From Ravibacter sp964559125 (GTDB taxonomy: Bacteria > Bacteroidota > Bacteroidia > Cytophagales > Spirosomataceae): 61,722 nucleotides of DNA. The translations under genes and the position numbers were made by a program. Positions 23,548 to 32,749 of the stretch are shown here, one piece after another; the stretch's first letter is position 1, and the number at the start of each line of letters is the position of its first letter. The DNA lies in assembly GCA_964559125.1 (NCBI GenBank), contig CAZLGW010000036.1:1-61722 (forward strand), read 5' to 3'. The notes below the pieces were generated by a model. It had not been told where the DNA came from and made no database searches. It was given only the letters and a program-made list of their open reading frames with translations.

Positions 23548-24606
23548 TCAGCCGGCGCGTTCAGTCCTAACTATCAGCCAGTATGCGATCAGGAATATTA
23601 ATCCCGGTAGTATCAGCAATACCGATTTGACAAGCAGCGAAAAATGAAGATCGTAGTAGTACAGCCCGATAGCAAAGCAAAGCGATACAATGCTGATGAC
23701 GGTTCCGGTTTTATGTGCATTGTAAAATGTGATGATAAGAAGGTAAAGCGAAAGACTAATGGCCGGGGCAAGCAGCGTTAAGCCCAGTACAAGGGTGACT
23801 ATCAGAAAAACAGCAATTTTCCATGAAACTGCAGCAGATTGTGCTTCGCGAAGCAGGTGGGCGACAGCAAACAGGGAGATCAGTGATACCGGTACCGAAA
23901 AGTATAACTGGTAGTTTTTCAGAGGGAATTCCCGCAGCCCTCCCAGGAAGAACGGAGAGAAAAAGTAGAGCCCGGCCAGTACTGAAACCAGCAGCCCCAG
24001 CCGCAAAGGCTGATAACGTAAGGTATGTTTTCTGAAAAGAACGAGTAGGCTGCCCTCGAAAAGATATACAAGCAGCAGCAAAGCAGCCAGGGAGCTGTAG
24101 AGCACGGGGATAAAAACGGGAAGGCATTTTGCCTGGATCCATATAAAAAGGCATATACAGGCCGAAACAGTGCTTAGAAACGGAAGGATAAAATTTCCTG
24201 AAAGGAGAAAGCAGGTTGTGGAGATAGCTATGAGGATTGCACAGATCAGCCCTACGTCAGCCTTCCATTCTACGAGTCCAAATGCTATACTGGCATACCC
24301 CATCAATATAAGCGAGATAGAAATGGTATCGGTCACGTCGCTCTGTCGCTTCAAATGGATCCATAGCCCTGCTATAATGCCCGCGGTCCCGGTAATGAGC
24401 ATGGCAATAGCGGAGTCATATATGCCGAATGAAAAGAGCATGGAGACAATCAGGCCAGCCGCAAGCAGAGTACCGAGTATGATGAGTATCCGTATGGCGA
24501 TATGACCGGGGTTTTGTTCACGGGAGTCGTAGATGCGGCTGATGGCCTCCTCATTAAAACGGAAGTCCTGTTTTTCAAGCCATTCCTGGATTTCATTTCG
24601 CATCAT
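23548..24606 (-). CDS. DUF4401 integral membrane protein
   Basis: 352 residues with about nine to ten hydrophobic helices from residue 38 onward, after a soluble N-terminus (EIQEWLEKQDFRFNEEAI). The pattern and neighbours (DUF2157 upstream overlapping by 14 nt, GDYXXLXY downstream) identify the DUF4401 family. No catalytic motif is visible. The overlap with DUF2157 indicates coupled translation and a multi-subunit membrane complex. Confidence 0.85.
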   Translation of the reverse strand: MMRNEIQEWLEKQDFRFNEEAISRIYDSREQNPGHIAIRILIILGTLLAAGLIVSMLFSFGIYDSAIAMLITGTAGIIAGLWIHLKRQSDVTDTISISLILMGYASIAFGLVEWKADVGLICAILIAISTTCFLLSGNFILPFLSTVSACICLFIWIQAKCLPVFIPVLYSSLAALLLLVYLFEGSLLVLFRKHTLRYQPLRLGLLVSVLAGLYFFSPFFLGGLREFPLKNYQLYFSVPVSLISLFAVAHLLREAQSAAVSWKIAVFLIVTLVLGLTLLAPAISLSLYLLIITFYNAHKTGTVISIVSLCFAIGLYYYDLHFSLLVKSVLLILPGLIFLIAYWLIVRTERAG

Positions 24607-25549
24607 TCTTCCAGCTTTTGTTTAACCGTAATAACCAGGAAACCATTCCGTAAAGGGCTCCCGTAACAAAAAGTGTATCGATAATGAGCGCGTTTTTATC
24701 CTCGATAAACTTTCCGACAATCAGAATACCTGTATACAACACCACCGCGCCGACCAGGGATATATAAAACAGGTTTCGGGTTCGCATTCCTTTGTTAAAA
24801 AGATAAAAGCAAAGCGCTGCTATAAGGAGGGAAGCCACAGACAGCCTGATCCACTGTTCGGAACCCGATAAAGCGCTGCCGAAACCGATGACCGCAATTA
24901 TGGCCGAAGCGATGGAGACAGCATAAGAAAGCCATCTGTTACTTTCAGGATAGCTGTTAAAAAAGCGTGGCCGGGCATGAACTGCTACCAGGATGCAGAA
25001 GTTCATAGCTGTAGCAACGACCAGGCCATAGCCTGACAGGCGATCGTGAGCGACCTGCCCGACGTAGAGGAACCAGGTCGTGTTCAGCAGTATAAAATAC
25101 AGAAGCCAGAGTACGGGAAAACGGGATACCGCTACCCAAACAGCGACAAAAACGGTCCAGGCGAAGAAAAAATCGAATGCGTTCGCACCCGTCTGATAGA
25201 TTTGCCCGAATACGGCAAATAAAACACCGGCCATTACCGAGGCGGCTGTAAGAGCTGCCTGCCTGATGAGCCGGCCGGGGCCGGGTATCACAGCCAGGAC
25301 TACCAGGATAAGCAGCCCTGCGGCGATCAGCCCCATTTTGAGAAACTTGTCCAGGTTGTCCCAGTTGTAGGCGAAGAAAATGACAATACCCGCCATGGTA
25401 AGGGCGGTGCCCAGGGCGAGAAAGCTCCATTTAATGAAGTTCAGCCAGTCATGCGGATTGGGATAAACCTTGTCTTTTAAAGCAGCTTCAATACCCTTTG
25501 CAGGCCAGTCGCTGTTTCCGGCAATAATGTGAATATCCTCTCTGTCCAT
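24593..25549 (-). CDS. DUF2157 integral membrane protein
   Basis: 318 residues. A soluble N-terminus (WPAKGIEAALKDKVYPNPHDW) precedes about nine membrane helices. FFAYNWDNLDKFLKMGLIAA is the typical DUF2157 segment, and GQIYQTGANAFDFFFAW matches the family core. It is the first gene of the DUF2157-DUF4401-GDYXXLXY operon. Function is not established for the family. It is divergent from corA across 117 nt. Confidence 0.87.
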   Translation of the reverse strand: MDREDIHIIAGNSDWPAKGIEAALKDKVYPNPHDWLNFIKWSFLALGTALTMAGIVIFFAYNWDNLDKFLKMGLIAAGLLILVVLAVIPGPGRLIRQAALTAASVMAGVLFAVFGQIYQTGANAFDFFFAWTVFVAVWVAVSRFPVLWLLYFILLNTTWFLYVGQVAHDRLSGYGLVVATAMNFCILVAVHARPRFFNSYPESNRWLSYAVSIASAIIAVIGFGSALSGSEQWIRLSVASLLIAALCFYLFNKGMRTRNLFYISLVGAVVLYTGILIVGKFIEDKNALIIDTLFVTGALYGMVSWLLRLNKSWKNDAK

Positions 25550-25666
25550 ATATGAAGGTTATCTGAAGCTGGTGCAATTTAAGGAATATAAGATGGGTAT
25601 ACGGTATATTATCACCGGGAATAAGAGTAAATTGAGCCGGCAAGCCCAAAAAACAACATTAGTATT

Positions 25667-26779
25667 ATGGCAAAAAGGAAGCATGGTAAAAACCGGAATC
25701 TGCTCACCTCACCGGGTACACTTACTTACGTAGGACCGGAGATAGACCTTAATACCGAAATAACAAGGATCAGGTATAGCAAAACTTATTTCTCGGAAGA
25801 ACGTATCACCGACGGGCGGGGAATGGATGATCCGGCGCGGGATGTGCCGGGCGATGTCGTTACCTGGTACAACATCAACGGGATTCATAACGCAGCCATT
25901 ATCGCTCACCTGGGCAGCAGGTTTCATATTCATACCCTCGTTCTCGAGGACATACTCAATACCACTCAAAAGCCCAAAATAGAGTGGCTGGACGATGAAA
26001 CGATGTTTGTAGTACTGAAAGGTCTGAGCTATAAAAATCCCGTACAGGGTAAAGGTGTGAAAGGAGGCACCATTGAAATGGGTATGGAAACGGAGCATAT
26101 CAGTTTCGTGGTAAAGCGGGGCCTGATGCTTTCCTTCCAGGAGGAAATCAGCGGTGACGCTTTTGCGGAGGTTGAAAAGAGACTCAAAACCTCTGTAGGA
26201 AAGACCCGTTCCAACGGAGTGGATTACCTCCTGTTTTCGCTTATCGATATAGTGGTGGACAATTATTTTATTGTCCTGGAAAAGCTCGAGGAAAGGCTCG
26301 ATCTCGTGGAAGATGAGATCATAAAGGGAAGTGCCAACTACAAGCTGGGAGACCTGTATGGGCTCAAGCAGGATCTCACCGTAATGAGGCGATGTGTATT
26401 GCCGCTCCGGGAGATGATATCTGAAATCCTGAGAACCGATAGTGGGTTTCTGGAGCCTCCCGTGGTCCCTTATTTCAGGGACCTGTACGACCATGTCATC
26501 CAGACAGTGGAAACAATAGAGATCTATCGCGATCTGCTCGCCAGCCTTGTCGATCTGCACCTGTCGTCTATGAGCTATAAGATGAACCAGGTGATGAAGA
26601 CGCTGACCATATTTTCTGCGATTTTCATGCCGCTGACTTTTATCGTCGGGGTTTACGGTATGAATTTTGACAACATGCCTGAACTGCACCTTCCCAACGG
26701 GTATTACATCACCTGGGGAGTTATGCTTTTCATCGCCCTGGCGTTGTTCGGGTATTTTAGATGGAAAAAATGGACGTAG
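25667..26779 (+). CDS. corA: CorA-type magnesium/cobalt transporter
   Basis: 370 residues: a soluble alpha/beta N-domain, a long helical stalk (EKLEERLDLVEDEIIKGSAN), and two C-terminal membrane helices. The selectivity motif is YGMNFDNMPEL, the GMN signature of CorA. Length is normal. It forms homopentameric channels for Mg2+ (and Co2+/Ni2+) in the inner membrane. Monocistronic, divergent from the DUF2157 operon; the following 155 nt contain only short GATGAGGC-type repeats (26786-26861). Confidence 0.93.
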   Translation: MAKRKHGKNRNLLTSPGTLTYVGPEIDLNTEITRIRYSKTYFSEERITDGRGMDDPARDVPGDVVTWYNINGIHNAAIIAHLGSRFHIHTLVLEDILNTTQKPKIEWLDDETMFVVLKGLSYKNPVQGKGVKGGTIEMGMETEHISFVVKRGLMLSFQEEISGDAFAEVEKRLKTSVGKTRSNGVDYLLFSLIDIVVDNYFIVLEKLEERLDLVEDEIIKGSANYKLGDLYGLKQDLTVMRRCVLPLREMISEILRTDSGFLEPPVVPYFRDLYDHVIQTVETIEIYRDLLASLVDLHLSSMSYKMNQVMKTLTIFSAIFMPLTFIVGVYGMNFDNMPELHLPNGYYITWGVMLFIALALFGYFRWKKWT

Positions 26780-26934
26780 ATGTGACGATGAGGCAATGAG
26801 GCGATGGGAAAATGTGTACTGCTGATAGCTATCGGGAGAGTAGATATGGCGATGAGGCAATTTTTAAGTGTAAATTATTTTATTAAAATTCCCGTCCGAT
26901 AGGTATCGAGGATCGGAACATATTCTTTTTTTCC

Positions 26935-28305
26935 ATGACTACATTTCATATCAATCGCAGGAAATTTTTACAGGGAGCTACGGCTTCGTTCGCGCTGGCT
27001 TCTTTAGGTGCAGAGGGTATGAACCTGGCCAATTCTTCGAAGTCTTACCGGGTAGCGTTGATAGGGAGCGGCTGGTATGGCAAAAGCGACCTTTTCAGGC
27101 TGATACAGGTGGCGGATGTAGAGGTGGTGGCCATCTGCGATGTCGATAAAAACATACTCGAGGCAGCAGCGAAACTGGTAAGCGAAAGGCAGAAATCCCG
27201 CAAAATGCCCCGGTTGTACAGCGATTACCGCAAGCTCCTGGCTGAGCACGAGCTGGATATTGTCGTTATAGGAAGTCCCGATCACTGGCACGCCCTGCAG
27301 GCGATCGATGCTGTGAAAGCGGGAGCGCATGTATACGTACAGAAGCCGATAAGCGTCGATGTGATGGAAGGCGAAGCCATGGTAGCCGCGGCCCGGAAGT
27401 ATAAAAAGGTAGTCCAGGTAGGTACCCAGCGAAAAAGTACGCCCCACCTGATCGATGCCAAAAAGAATATAGTGGAGGCAGGTTTGCTGGGGAAAATCTC
27501 CCATGTTGAAATGTGCTGCTATTACCACATGAGGGCAAACGGGAATCCGCCGCTTGAACCGGTACCTGATTATCTTGATTATGAAATGTGGACCGGTCCC
27601 GCACCGCTGCGCCCTTACGACGGCCTTCCGCATATGAGGTGGTGGAGGACTTTTATGGAGTACGGAAACGGGATCACCGGCGATATGTGCGTTCATATGT
27701 TTGATACGGTCAGGTGGATGCTCGGCCTTGGCTGGCCTAAAAGCATCAGCTCGGTCGGCGGGATTTACGTGCAGAAAGAAGGAAAATCCAATATATCGGA
27801 TACCCAGACCGCAGTGTTCGAATATGACGAGCTGAATTGTGTCTGGCAGCACCGTACGTGGGGTACACCTGCCAACCCCGATTACCCCTGGTCGTTTACG
27901 CTTTACGGCGATAAGGGCACGCTTTGGGGAAGCACCATGGCCTGCGATTTCATACCGCATGGAAAAGAGGGGACGAAGATACATAAGGATGTGGTTTATG
28001 AGAGGGAGAAATACCCGGAGGACCTCACGGAAGAGAGGATAGAGCTGAACGCAGCGCCCGCCACCAGGTTGCATATGCTAGATTTCCTGAAGGCTATCGA
28101 AAAAGGTACCCGTCCGGTGGCAGATATCGAAGAAGGACATATCTCCACGGCGTCGTGCATACTCGCCAATCTTTCTATGGAGCTGGGTAGGCCGCTGGCT
28201 TACGATCCGGCTACGAGGACGGTTAAAAATGATCCGGAGGCAACAAAATTGCTTGTCCGGGCCTATCGAGGTCCCTGGGTGCATCCTGATCCGCTTAAAG
28301 TATAA
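26935..28305 (+). CDS. Tat-exported Gfo/Idh/MocA oxidoreductase
   Basis: 456 residues with a Tat signal (NRRKFLQGATASFALASLGA), a Rossmann nucleotide site (VALIGSGWYGKSD; IGSGWYG is the GxGxxG loop), and the sugar-dehydrogenase motif as VYVQKPIS in place of EKP. The C-terminal beta domain carries MCVHMFDTVRWML. Family members bind NAD(P) tightly and act on sugars, inositols or glycosides (including GH109-type reactions); Tat export fits a periplasmic sugar-converting role. It is followed 25 nt later by the cytochrome lipoprotein gene and probably forms an operon with it and the FG-GAP gene. Confidence 0.92.
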   Translation: MTTFHINRRKFLQGATASFALASLGAEGMNLANSSKSYRVALIGSGWYGKSDLFRLIQVADVEVVAICDVDKNILEAAAKLVSERQKSRKMPRLYSDYRKLLAEHELDIVVIGSPDHWHALQAIDAVKAGAHVYVQKPISVDVMEGEAMVAAARKYKKVVQVGTQRKSTPHLIDAKKNIVEAGLLGKISHVEMCCYYHMRANGNPPLEPVPDYLDYEMWTGPAPLRPYDGLPHMRWWRTFMEYGNGITGDMCVHMFDTVRWMLGLGWPKSISSVGGIYVQKEGKSNISDTQTAVFEYDELNCVWQHRTWGTPANPDYPWSFTLYGDKGTLWGSTMACDFIPHGKEGTKIHKDVVYEREKYPEDLTEERIELNAAPATRLHMLDFLKAIEKGTRPVADIEEGHISTASCILANLSMELGRPLAYDPATRTVKNDPEATKLLVRAYRGPWVHPDPLKV

Positions 28306-28330
28306 ACGTATGTATTGAAGGGCAGGATTT

Positions 28331-31300
28331 ATGAAAAAAAGCTTTCTCCGCAATTTTCACAGGATGGTCGCTATGGCCATCCTTTTCATTGGTTGTACAA
28401 TACCCCGGCAGCAGACGACGGGTTCGGGGGAAGCCGACCGGTATGCCGAGCACGTCAGGAGTACGGGCTTCCAGACACCTGAAAAGGAGGCGAAAGGGTT
28501 CAGACTGCCGCCCGGCTTCGAGATCACACTGTTTGCATCGGAGCCGCAGATAGGAAAGCCCATGAATATCGAGTTCGACGACAAAGGCCGGTTGTGGGTT
28601 ACACAGTCGACGGAATATCCCATGGCAGCAGCCGGCGAAGAGGGGAAGGATAAAATTACGATCCTTGAGGACCTCGATGGGGATGGGAGAGCAGATAAGT
28701 TTACTGATTTCAAAACCGGGTTAAATATCCCGATAGGAATCATGCCCATGAGCGATGGGGCGATCGCTTACAGCATTCCGGACGTTTATTATTTTAAAGA
28801 CCGGAACGGCGACGACAAGGCCGATGAGACCGTTAAGCTATTGGGCCCGTTCGGCTATAACGATACCCACGGAATGGTTAACAACTTTATCCGCGGATTC
28901 GACGGATGGATGCATTCCAGCCACGGATTCTCCAATACTTCGCGCATAGCCGGTAAAGACGGTGACTCGCTTACCATGTTTTCAGGCAATACCTTCCGCT
29001 TCCGTACCGACGGGAGCCGCGCCGAGCAGACTACCTACGGGAGGGTAAACCCCTTCGGATTCAGCTACGACGAGCGCGGGTATCTCTATTCGGTAGATTG
29101 CCATTCCAAACCGGTATACCAGCTCATACCGGGCGCAGATTACCCGCATTTCGGGAAAAAGCCGACCGGTATCGGGTTCGGACCGGAGATGACCAGCTAT
29201 GAGCTCGGATCGACCGCACTCGCCGGGCTCGTCTATTATACCGGGATTCTTTTTCCGCAATCTTACCGTAATAACTTCTTTATCGGCGATGTGGTGACCA
29301 GTCGCATCAGTCGCAATTCCGTCAGCTTTAAAGGCTCTACGCCTGTGCTTAAATTTGAGGAAGATTTTCTGCGGAGCGACGATCCCTGGTTCAGACCGGT
29401 CGATATTAAGGTAGGGCCCGATGGCGCTATTTACGTCGCCGATTTTTACAACCGCATCATCGGACATTATGAAGTCGATCTTAAACACCCGGGTAGGGAC
29501 AGGTCGAGCGGCAGGATATGGCGGATTTCTTACAAAGGTGGGGAAAAAGCGGCCTGGTCGTCGAGAGACTGGTCAAAGGCGCCATTGCAGGAGCTTATCG
29601 AAAATCTTGATATCCCCCAGCTCAACATACGCATGCGGCTGGCAGACCGGATTTTTGACAGTTTCGGAAATACAGCCGTCAACCCGCTCAGGGTGCTGGC
29701 GGCGAACGAGGCAAAACCCTGGCAGGCGCGGGTACAGGCCTTATGGCTCCTGTACCGGCTCCGGGGCCTGGACGACCGGCTGATCGGTATGGGGCTGGAT
29801 TCCGGAAACGAAGAGATCAGGATCCATACGCTCCGCATCATTGCGGAGCAACCGGTACCGGATGAAAAACTCAGGTACCGGATAACCGGGATGCTGACAG
29901 ACAAAAGCCCTTTCATACAGCGGACAGCGGCGGAAGTACTTGCTGAATTCCCTTCGATAGAAAATCTAACGCCGTTAATAAATATTTATTCTGCTATATC
30001 AGCCGAAGATTCGCACCTGGAGCATACCGTATTGCTGGCGATCAGGAAAAATCTTGCAGACAAGAGTGTGGCAGCTAAAGTGATAAGGCGTTTGTGGACG
30101 ACAGAACAGAAGACCCTGATCATGAAGGCGGCGCTCGATCTCCCGGGTAAAACCATGGCCAATTTTGTACTGGCCTGCCTGCTGGAAGGTAATATCCCGG
30201 AATCGCCGGAGGCTTTTCTTGAATACACGGCTTCACATATCACCCCGGGCCAGGCGGAGGTGCTTTCCGTTTCCATAGTCAGAAATTTTGCTGCTACGGA
30301 TCCCGCCTACCTGTCGCGGCTGCAGGCCATAGCCAGGGGATTGCAGCAGTCGGGGAGAAACAGGCCGCCTGTTCTCGTTTCACTGGCCGGGAAAGCAGCC
30401 CGGGAAGTAGTGCTTATGTATGGCAGGAAATCGCCGGAAGCCCTGCTTACTTCCGGTAATACAGGTAAAATCCAGTTTAGCAATGCGGCTGAGATTGCGG
30501 GGCAGATGCGGTTGAGCAGTATGGCGGAGGCGCTGCTGCCGTTTCTCTCATTAGGAAATCCGCCCGACTTTCAGCAAGCCGCCGCAGAAGCCCTTGTGAA
30601 GATTTCACCCATAGCTTATACACCTGTTTTTACAGCGCTGTTCAATAATCAGGCGACGAGTTCCGGTTACAAGGAAAAACTGGCACCGGCTATAGCAGCC
30701 AATCCTTCTACGGAAAACCTGGCCGTGCTGCGCAGGCAGCTTCCGGGCAGTCCGCGTAACCTGCAGTCGGCCATACTTTCTTCTATTGCCATGGCGCCGG
30801 GAGGAATAGGCCAGGTGGTCGATGCAATGGAAAAAGATGAGGCCCCGATCGATCTGTTGCAGGCCCGGAGGCTGAAAACAGTCCTGACTGATTACCTCAA
30901 AAACAATGACGATACCCTGCTTCAGCATCTGTTGACCCGGAGCGAAGCAGCAGCCAAAGAGCTGGGCGACCTGCTTGTAGTGCGGGAAGAAGGCGTAAAA
31001 AAGTATAAAGGAAATCCGGGAAAAGGCCGGGAAATATTCATGGGCAATTGTTCGGCATGTCACCAGATCAAGGGCGCAGGCGGGATGGTCGGACCGCAGT
31101 TGGACGGGATCGGCAACTGGGGGGCCAAAGCCCTTACAGAAAAGATCCTTTCGCCGAACCGGAATATTACCGAAGCTTTCAAAACCTACCAGATCAACCT
31201 GAAATCGGGAGAGCAGAAACTCGGACTTTACCGTCGTGCCGAAGGAGCCACGCTGGTGTTTGCCGATCACGCAGGACAGGAATTTTCAGTTCCTAAAGGT

Positions 31301-31414
31301 GAGATAGCCGATTACTTTACCGTAAATATGACCATAATGCCTGACCAGTTCCGGTATACTATTCCCGAAAATGACTTTTACGAATTGATAACTTATCTTT
31401 TAACTGTGAAGTAA
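28331..31414 (+). CDS. Propeller/HEAT/cytochrome c lipoprotein (PVC-type heme-binding)
   Basis: 1027 residues. The lipobox is ILFIGC. A beta-propeller dehydrogenase-like domain spans about 55-400 (LPPGFEITLFASEPQIGKP, DLDGDGRADKFTDF, FVADFYNRIIGHYE-like segment). Helical HEAT-like repeats follow (about 430-870), then a C-terminal cytochrome c with GNCSACHQIKGAGGMVGPQL (haem Cys-x-x-Cys-His near residue 907). This is the architecture called PVC-type heme-binding CxxCH or membrane-bound dehydrogenase in Planctomycetes, Verrucomicrobia and Bacteroidota. Electron transfer from a sugar-type substrate is inferred. It lies between the exported oxidoreductase and the FG-GAP gene. Confidence 0.9.
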   Translation: MKKSFLRNFHRMVAMAILFIGCTIPRQQTTGSGEADRYAEHVRSTGFQTPEKEAKGFRLPPGFEITLFASEPQIGKPMNIEFDDKGRLWVTQSTEYPMAAAGEEGKDKITILEDLDGDGRADKFTDFKTGLNIPIGIMPMSDGAIAYSIPDVYYFKDRNGDDKADETVKLLGPFGYNDTHGMVNNFIRGFDGWMHSSHGFSNTSRIAGKDGDSLTMFSGNTFRFRTDGSRAEQTTYGRVNPFGFSYDERGYLYSVDCHSKPVYQLIPGADYPHFGKKPTGIGFGPEMTSYELGSTALAGLVYYTGILFPQSYRNNFFIGDVVTSRISRNSVSFKGSTPVLKFEEDFLRSDDPWFRPVDIKVGPDGAIYVADFYNRIIGHYEVDLKHPGRDRSSGRIWRISYKGGEKAAWSSRDWSKAPLQELIENLDIPQLNIRMRLADRIFDSFGNTAVNPLRVLAANEAKPWQARVQALWLLYRLRGLDDRLIGMGLDSGNEEIRIHTLRIIAEQPVPDEKLRYRITGMLTDKSPFIQRTAAEVLAEFPSIENLTPLINIYSAISAEDSHLEHTVLLAIRKNLADKSVAAKVIRRLWTTEQKTLIMKAALDLPGKTMANFVLACLLEGNIPESPEAFLEYTASHITPGQAEVLSVSIVRNFAATDPAYLSRLQAIARGLQQSGRNRPPVLVSLAGKAAREVVLMYGRKSPEALLTSGNTGKIQFSNAAEIAGQMRLSSMAEALLPFLSLGNPPDFQQAAAEALVKISPIAYTPVFTALFNNQATSSGYKEKLAPAIAANPSTENLAVLRRQLPGSPRNLQSAILSSIAMAPGGIGQVVDAMEKDEAPIDLLQARRLKTVLTDYLKNNDDTLLQHLLTRSEAAAKELGDLLVVREEGVKKYKGNPGKGREIFMGNCSACHQIKGAGGMVGPQLDGIGNWGAKALTEKILSPNRNITEAFKTYQINLKSGEQKLGLYRRAEGATLVFADHAGQEFSVPKGEIADYFTVNMTIMPDQFRYTIPENDFYELITYLLTVK

Positions 31415-31444
31415 ATAGCTATCTACAACAAACAACTTTACGTC

Positions 31445-32623
31445 ATGCAACTTTATACAATGAACAAAATAATTCCCTTTGCCTCATACCTGATATTACA
31501 AATCGGGACAGGATGCGCGCAGGTTCAGAAAGGTGAAGATGTGAAATTCAAAAAGCATACCCTCACCAGGGAGTTTATTGCAGAAGGAGTGGCGACAGGC
31601 GATGTGAACCGGGACGGGAAGCCCGATATCATGGCAGGGTCCTATTGGTTTGAAGCGCCGGATTGGAAAATGCACGAGCTGGCCCCGCCGCTTTCGTTTG
31701 CAGTCAACACCTACGGGAACGCTTTCCTGCATTTTGCAATGGATATAAACCAGGACGGCTGGGTAGATTATATACGGATCGATCACCCGGGGAAAGCTGC
31801 TTACTGGTATGAAAACCCGCAGGGGAAGCCGGGGCACTGGCCTATGCATCTGCTACATACTTCGGTGGGTAATGAGTCTCCGTTGTTTGAAGATGTGGAC
31901 GGCGACGGACGCCTGGATATTATCTGCAACGATTCGGAAGCTAAGGAGTTTATCTGGTTGAAATCCCCTTCAGGGGAAGGAAAAACGCAATGGGATAAAT
32001 TCGTGATCAGCGATAACGATACGCTCGCGACCCATAAATACACCCATGGCCTGGGCTTTGCGGATATGAACGGAGACGGCCGTAAGGATGTGATCATCAC
32101 GCAGGGATGGTGGGAGGCTCCTGAAGACCGCACGCAAAGGAACTGGAAGTTTCACCGGGCGGATTTCGGAGAGCCGAGCGCCCAGATGTATGTGCATGAC
32201 TTCAATGGCGACGGGCTGATGGATGTTATTTCAAGCTCTGCACATCAATTCGGAGTCTGGTGGTTTGAGCAGGTGAAGGGAAAGGACGGCAACCCGGAAT
32301 GGAAGACGCACCTTATCGATAAGTCGTTGGCGCAGACCCACAGTCTGGCATTTACGGATCTCAACGGCGACGGCCATCCCGACCTGGTTACCGGGAAGCG
32401 TTTCTTTGCCCATAACGGCAATGATCCCGGCGAGCATGATCCGCCCCTGCTGATCTGGTATGAGTTTATACCGGGCAAAAATCCTTCGTGGAAGCGGCAT
32501 GTGCTGGACGACAATTCAGGATCAGGATTGCACATGGTTGTTACCGATATGAATGGCGATGGTAAAGACGATCTGGTGATCGGGAATAAAAGGGGGATTT
32601 TTTATTTTGAGAGGGAGAAGTAG
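31445..32623 (+). CDS. FG-GAP/VCBS-repeat lipoprotein
   Basis: 392 residues; a short signal with possible lipobox IGTGC is followed by at least five calcium-binding FG-GAP/VCBS repeats, e.g. GDVNRDGKPDIMAGSYW, DVDGDGRLDIICND, DMNGDGRKDVIITQGWW, DLNGDGHPDLVTGKRF and DMNGDGKDDLVIGN. These make a seven-bladed propeller that often accompanies heme-binding dehydrogenases in sugar-degradation clusters. The start is at 31445 or 31460 (MNKIIPF). Third gene of the operon; a large inverted repeat at 32640-32730 ends it. Confidence 0.88.
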   Translation: MQLYTMNKIIPFASYLILQIGTGCAQVQKGEDVKFKKHTLTREFIAEGVATGDVNRDGKPDIMAGSYWFEAPDWKMHELAPPLSFAVNTYGNAFLHFAMDINQDGWVDYIRIDHPGKAAYWYENPQGKPGHWPMHLLHTSVGNESPLFEDVDGDGRLDIICNDSEAKEFIWLKSPSGEGKTQWDKFVISDNDTLATHKYTHGLGFADMNGDGRKDVIITQGWWEAPEDRTQRNWKFHRADFGEPSAQMYVHDFNGDGLMDVISSSAHQFGVWWFEQVKGKDGNPEWKTHLIDKSLAQTHSLAFTDLNGDGHPDLVTGKRFFAHNGNDPGEHDPPLLIWYEFIPGKNPSWKRHVLDDNSGSGLHMVVTDMNGDGKDDLVIGNKRGIFYFEREK

Positions 32624-32639
32624 AGATTGGAATTAAAGA

Positions 32640-32730
32640 CACAGAGAGCCACGGAGGAAAAAAGAGAGCCACAGAGAAATGAAGGATTACGCCTCTGTGG
32701 CTCTCTTCATCATCTCTGTGGCTCTCTGTG
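32640..32730. terminator. Nested inverted-repeat element, bidirectional terminator
   Basis: Outer arms CACAGAGAGCCAC (32640-32652) and GTGGCTCTCTGTG (32718-32730) are perfect complements. Inner arms GAGAGCCACAGAG (32664-32676) and CTCTGTGGCTCTC (32693-32705) are also perfect. Both arms derive from one 13-bp unit, so a long cruciform or hairpin forms in the gap between two convergent genes. The AGAGCCACAGAG unit looks like an interspersed repeat recruited as a terminator. Confidence 0.7.
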
Positions 32731-32749
32731 TAACCTATACCGTAAAGCC

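Noticed and set aside
25709..26860. 383-codon open frame antisense to corA
   Set aside because: It mirrors corA codon usage, has no domain or signal and a poor residue pattern; corA itself is unambiguous.
27004..28074. 356-codon open frame antisense to the Gfo/Idh/MocA gene
   Set aside because: Antisense shadow; the sense protein has all family motifs.
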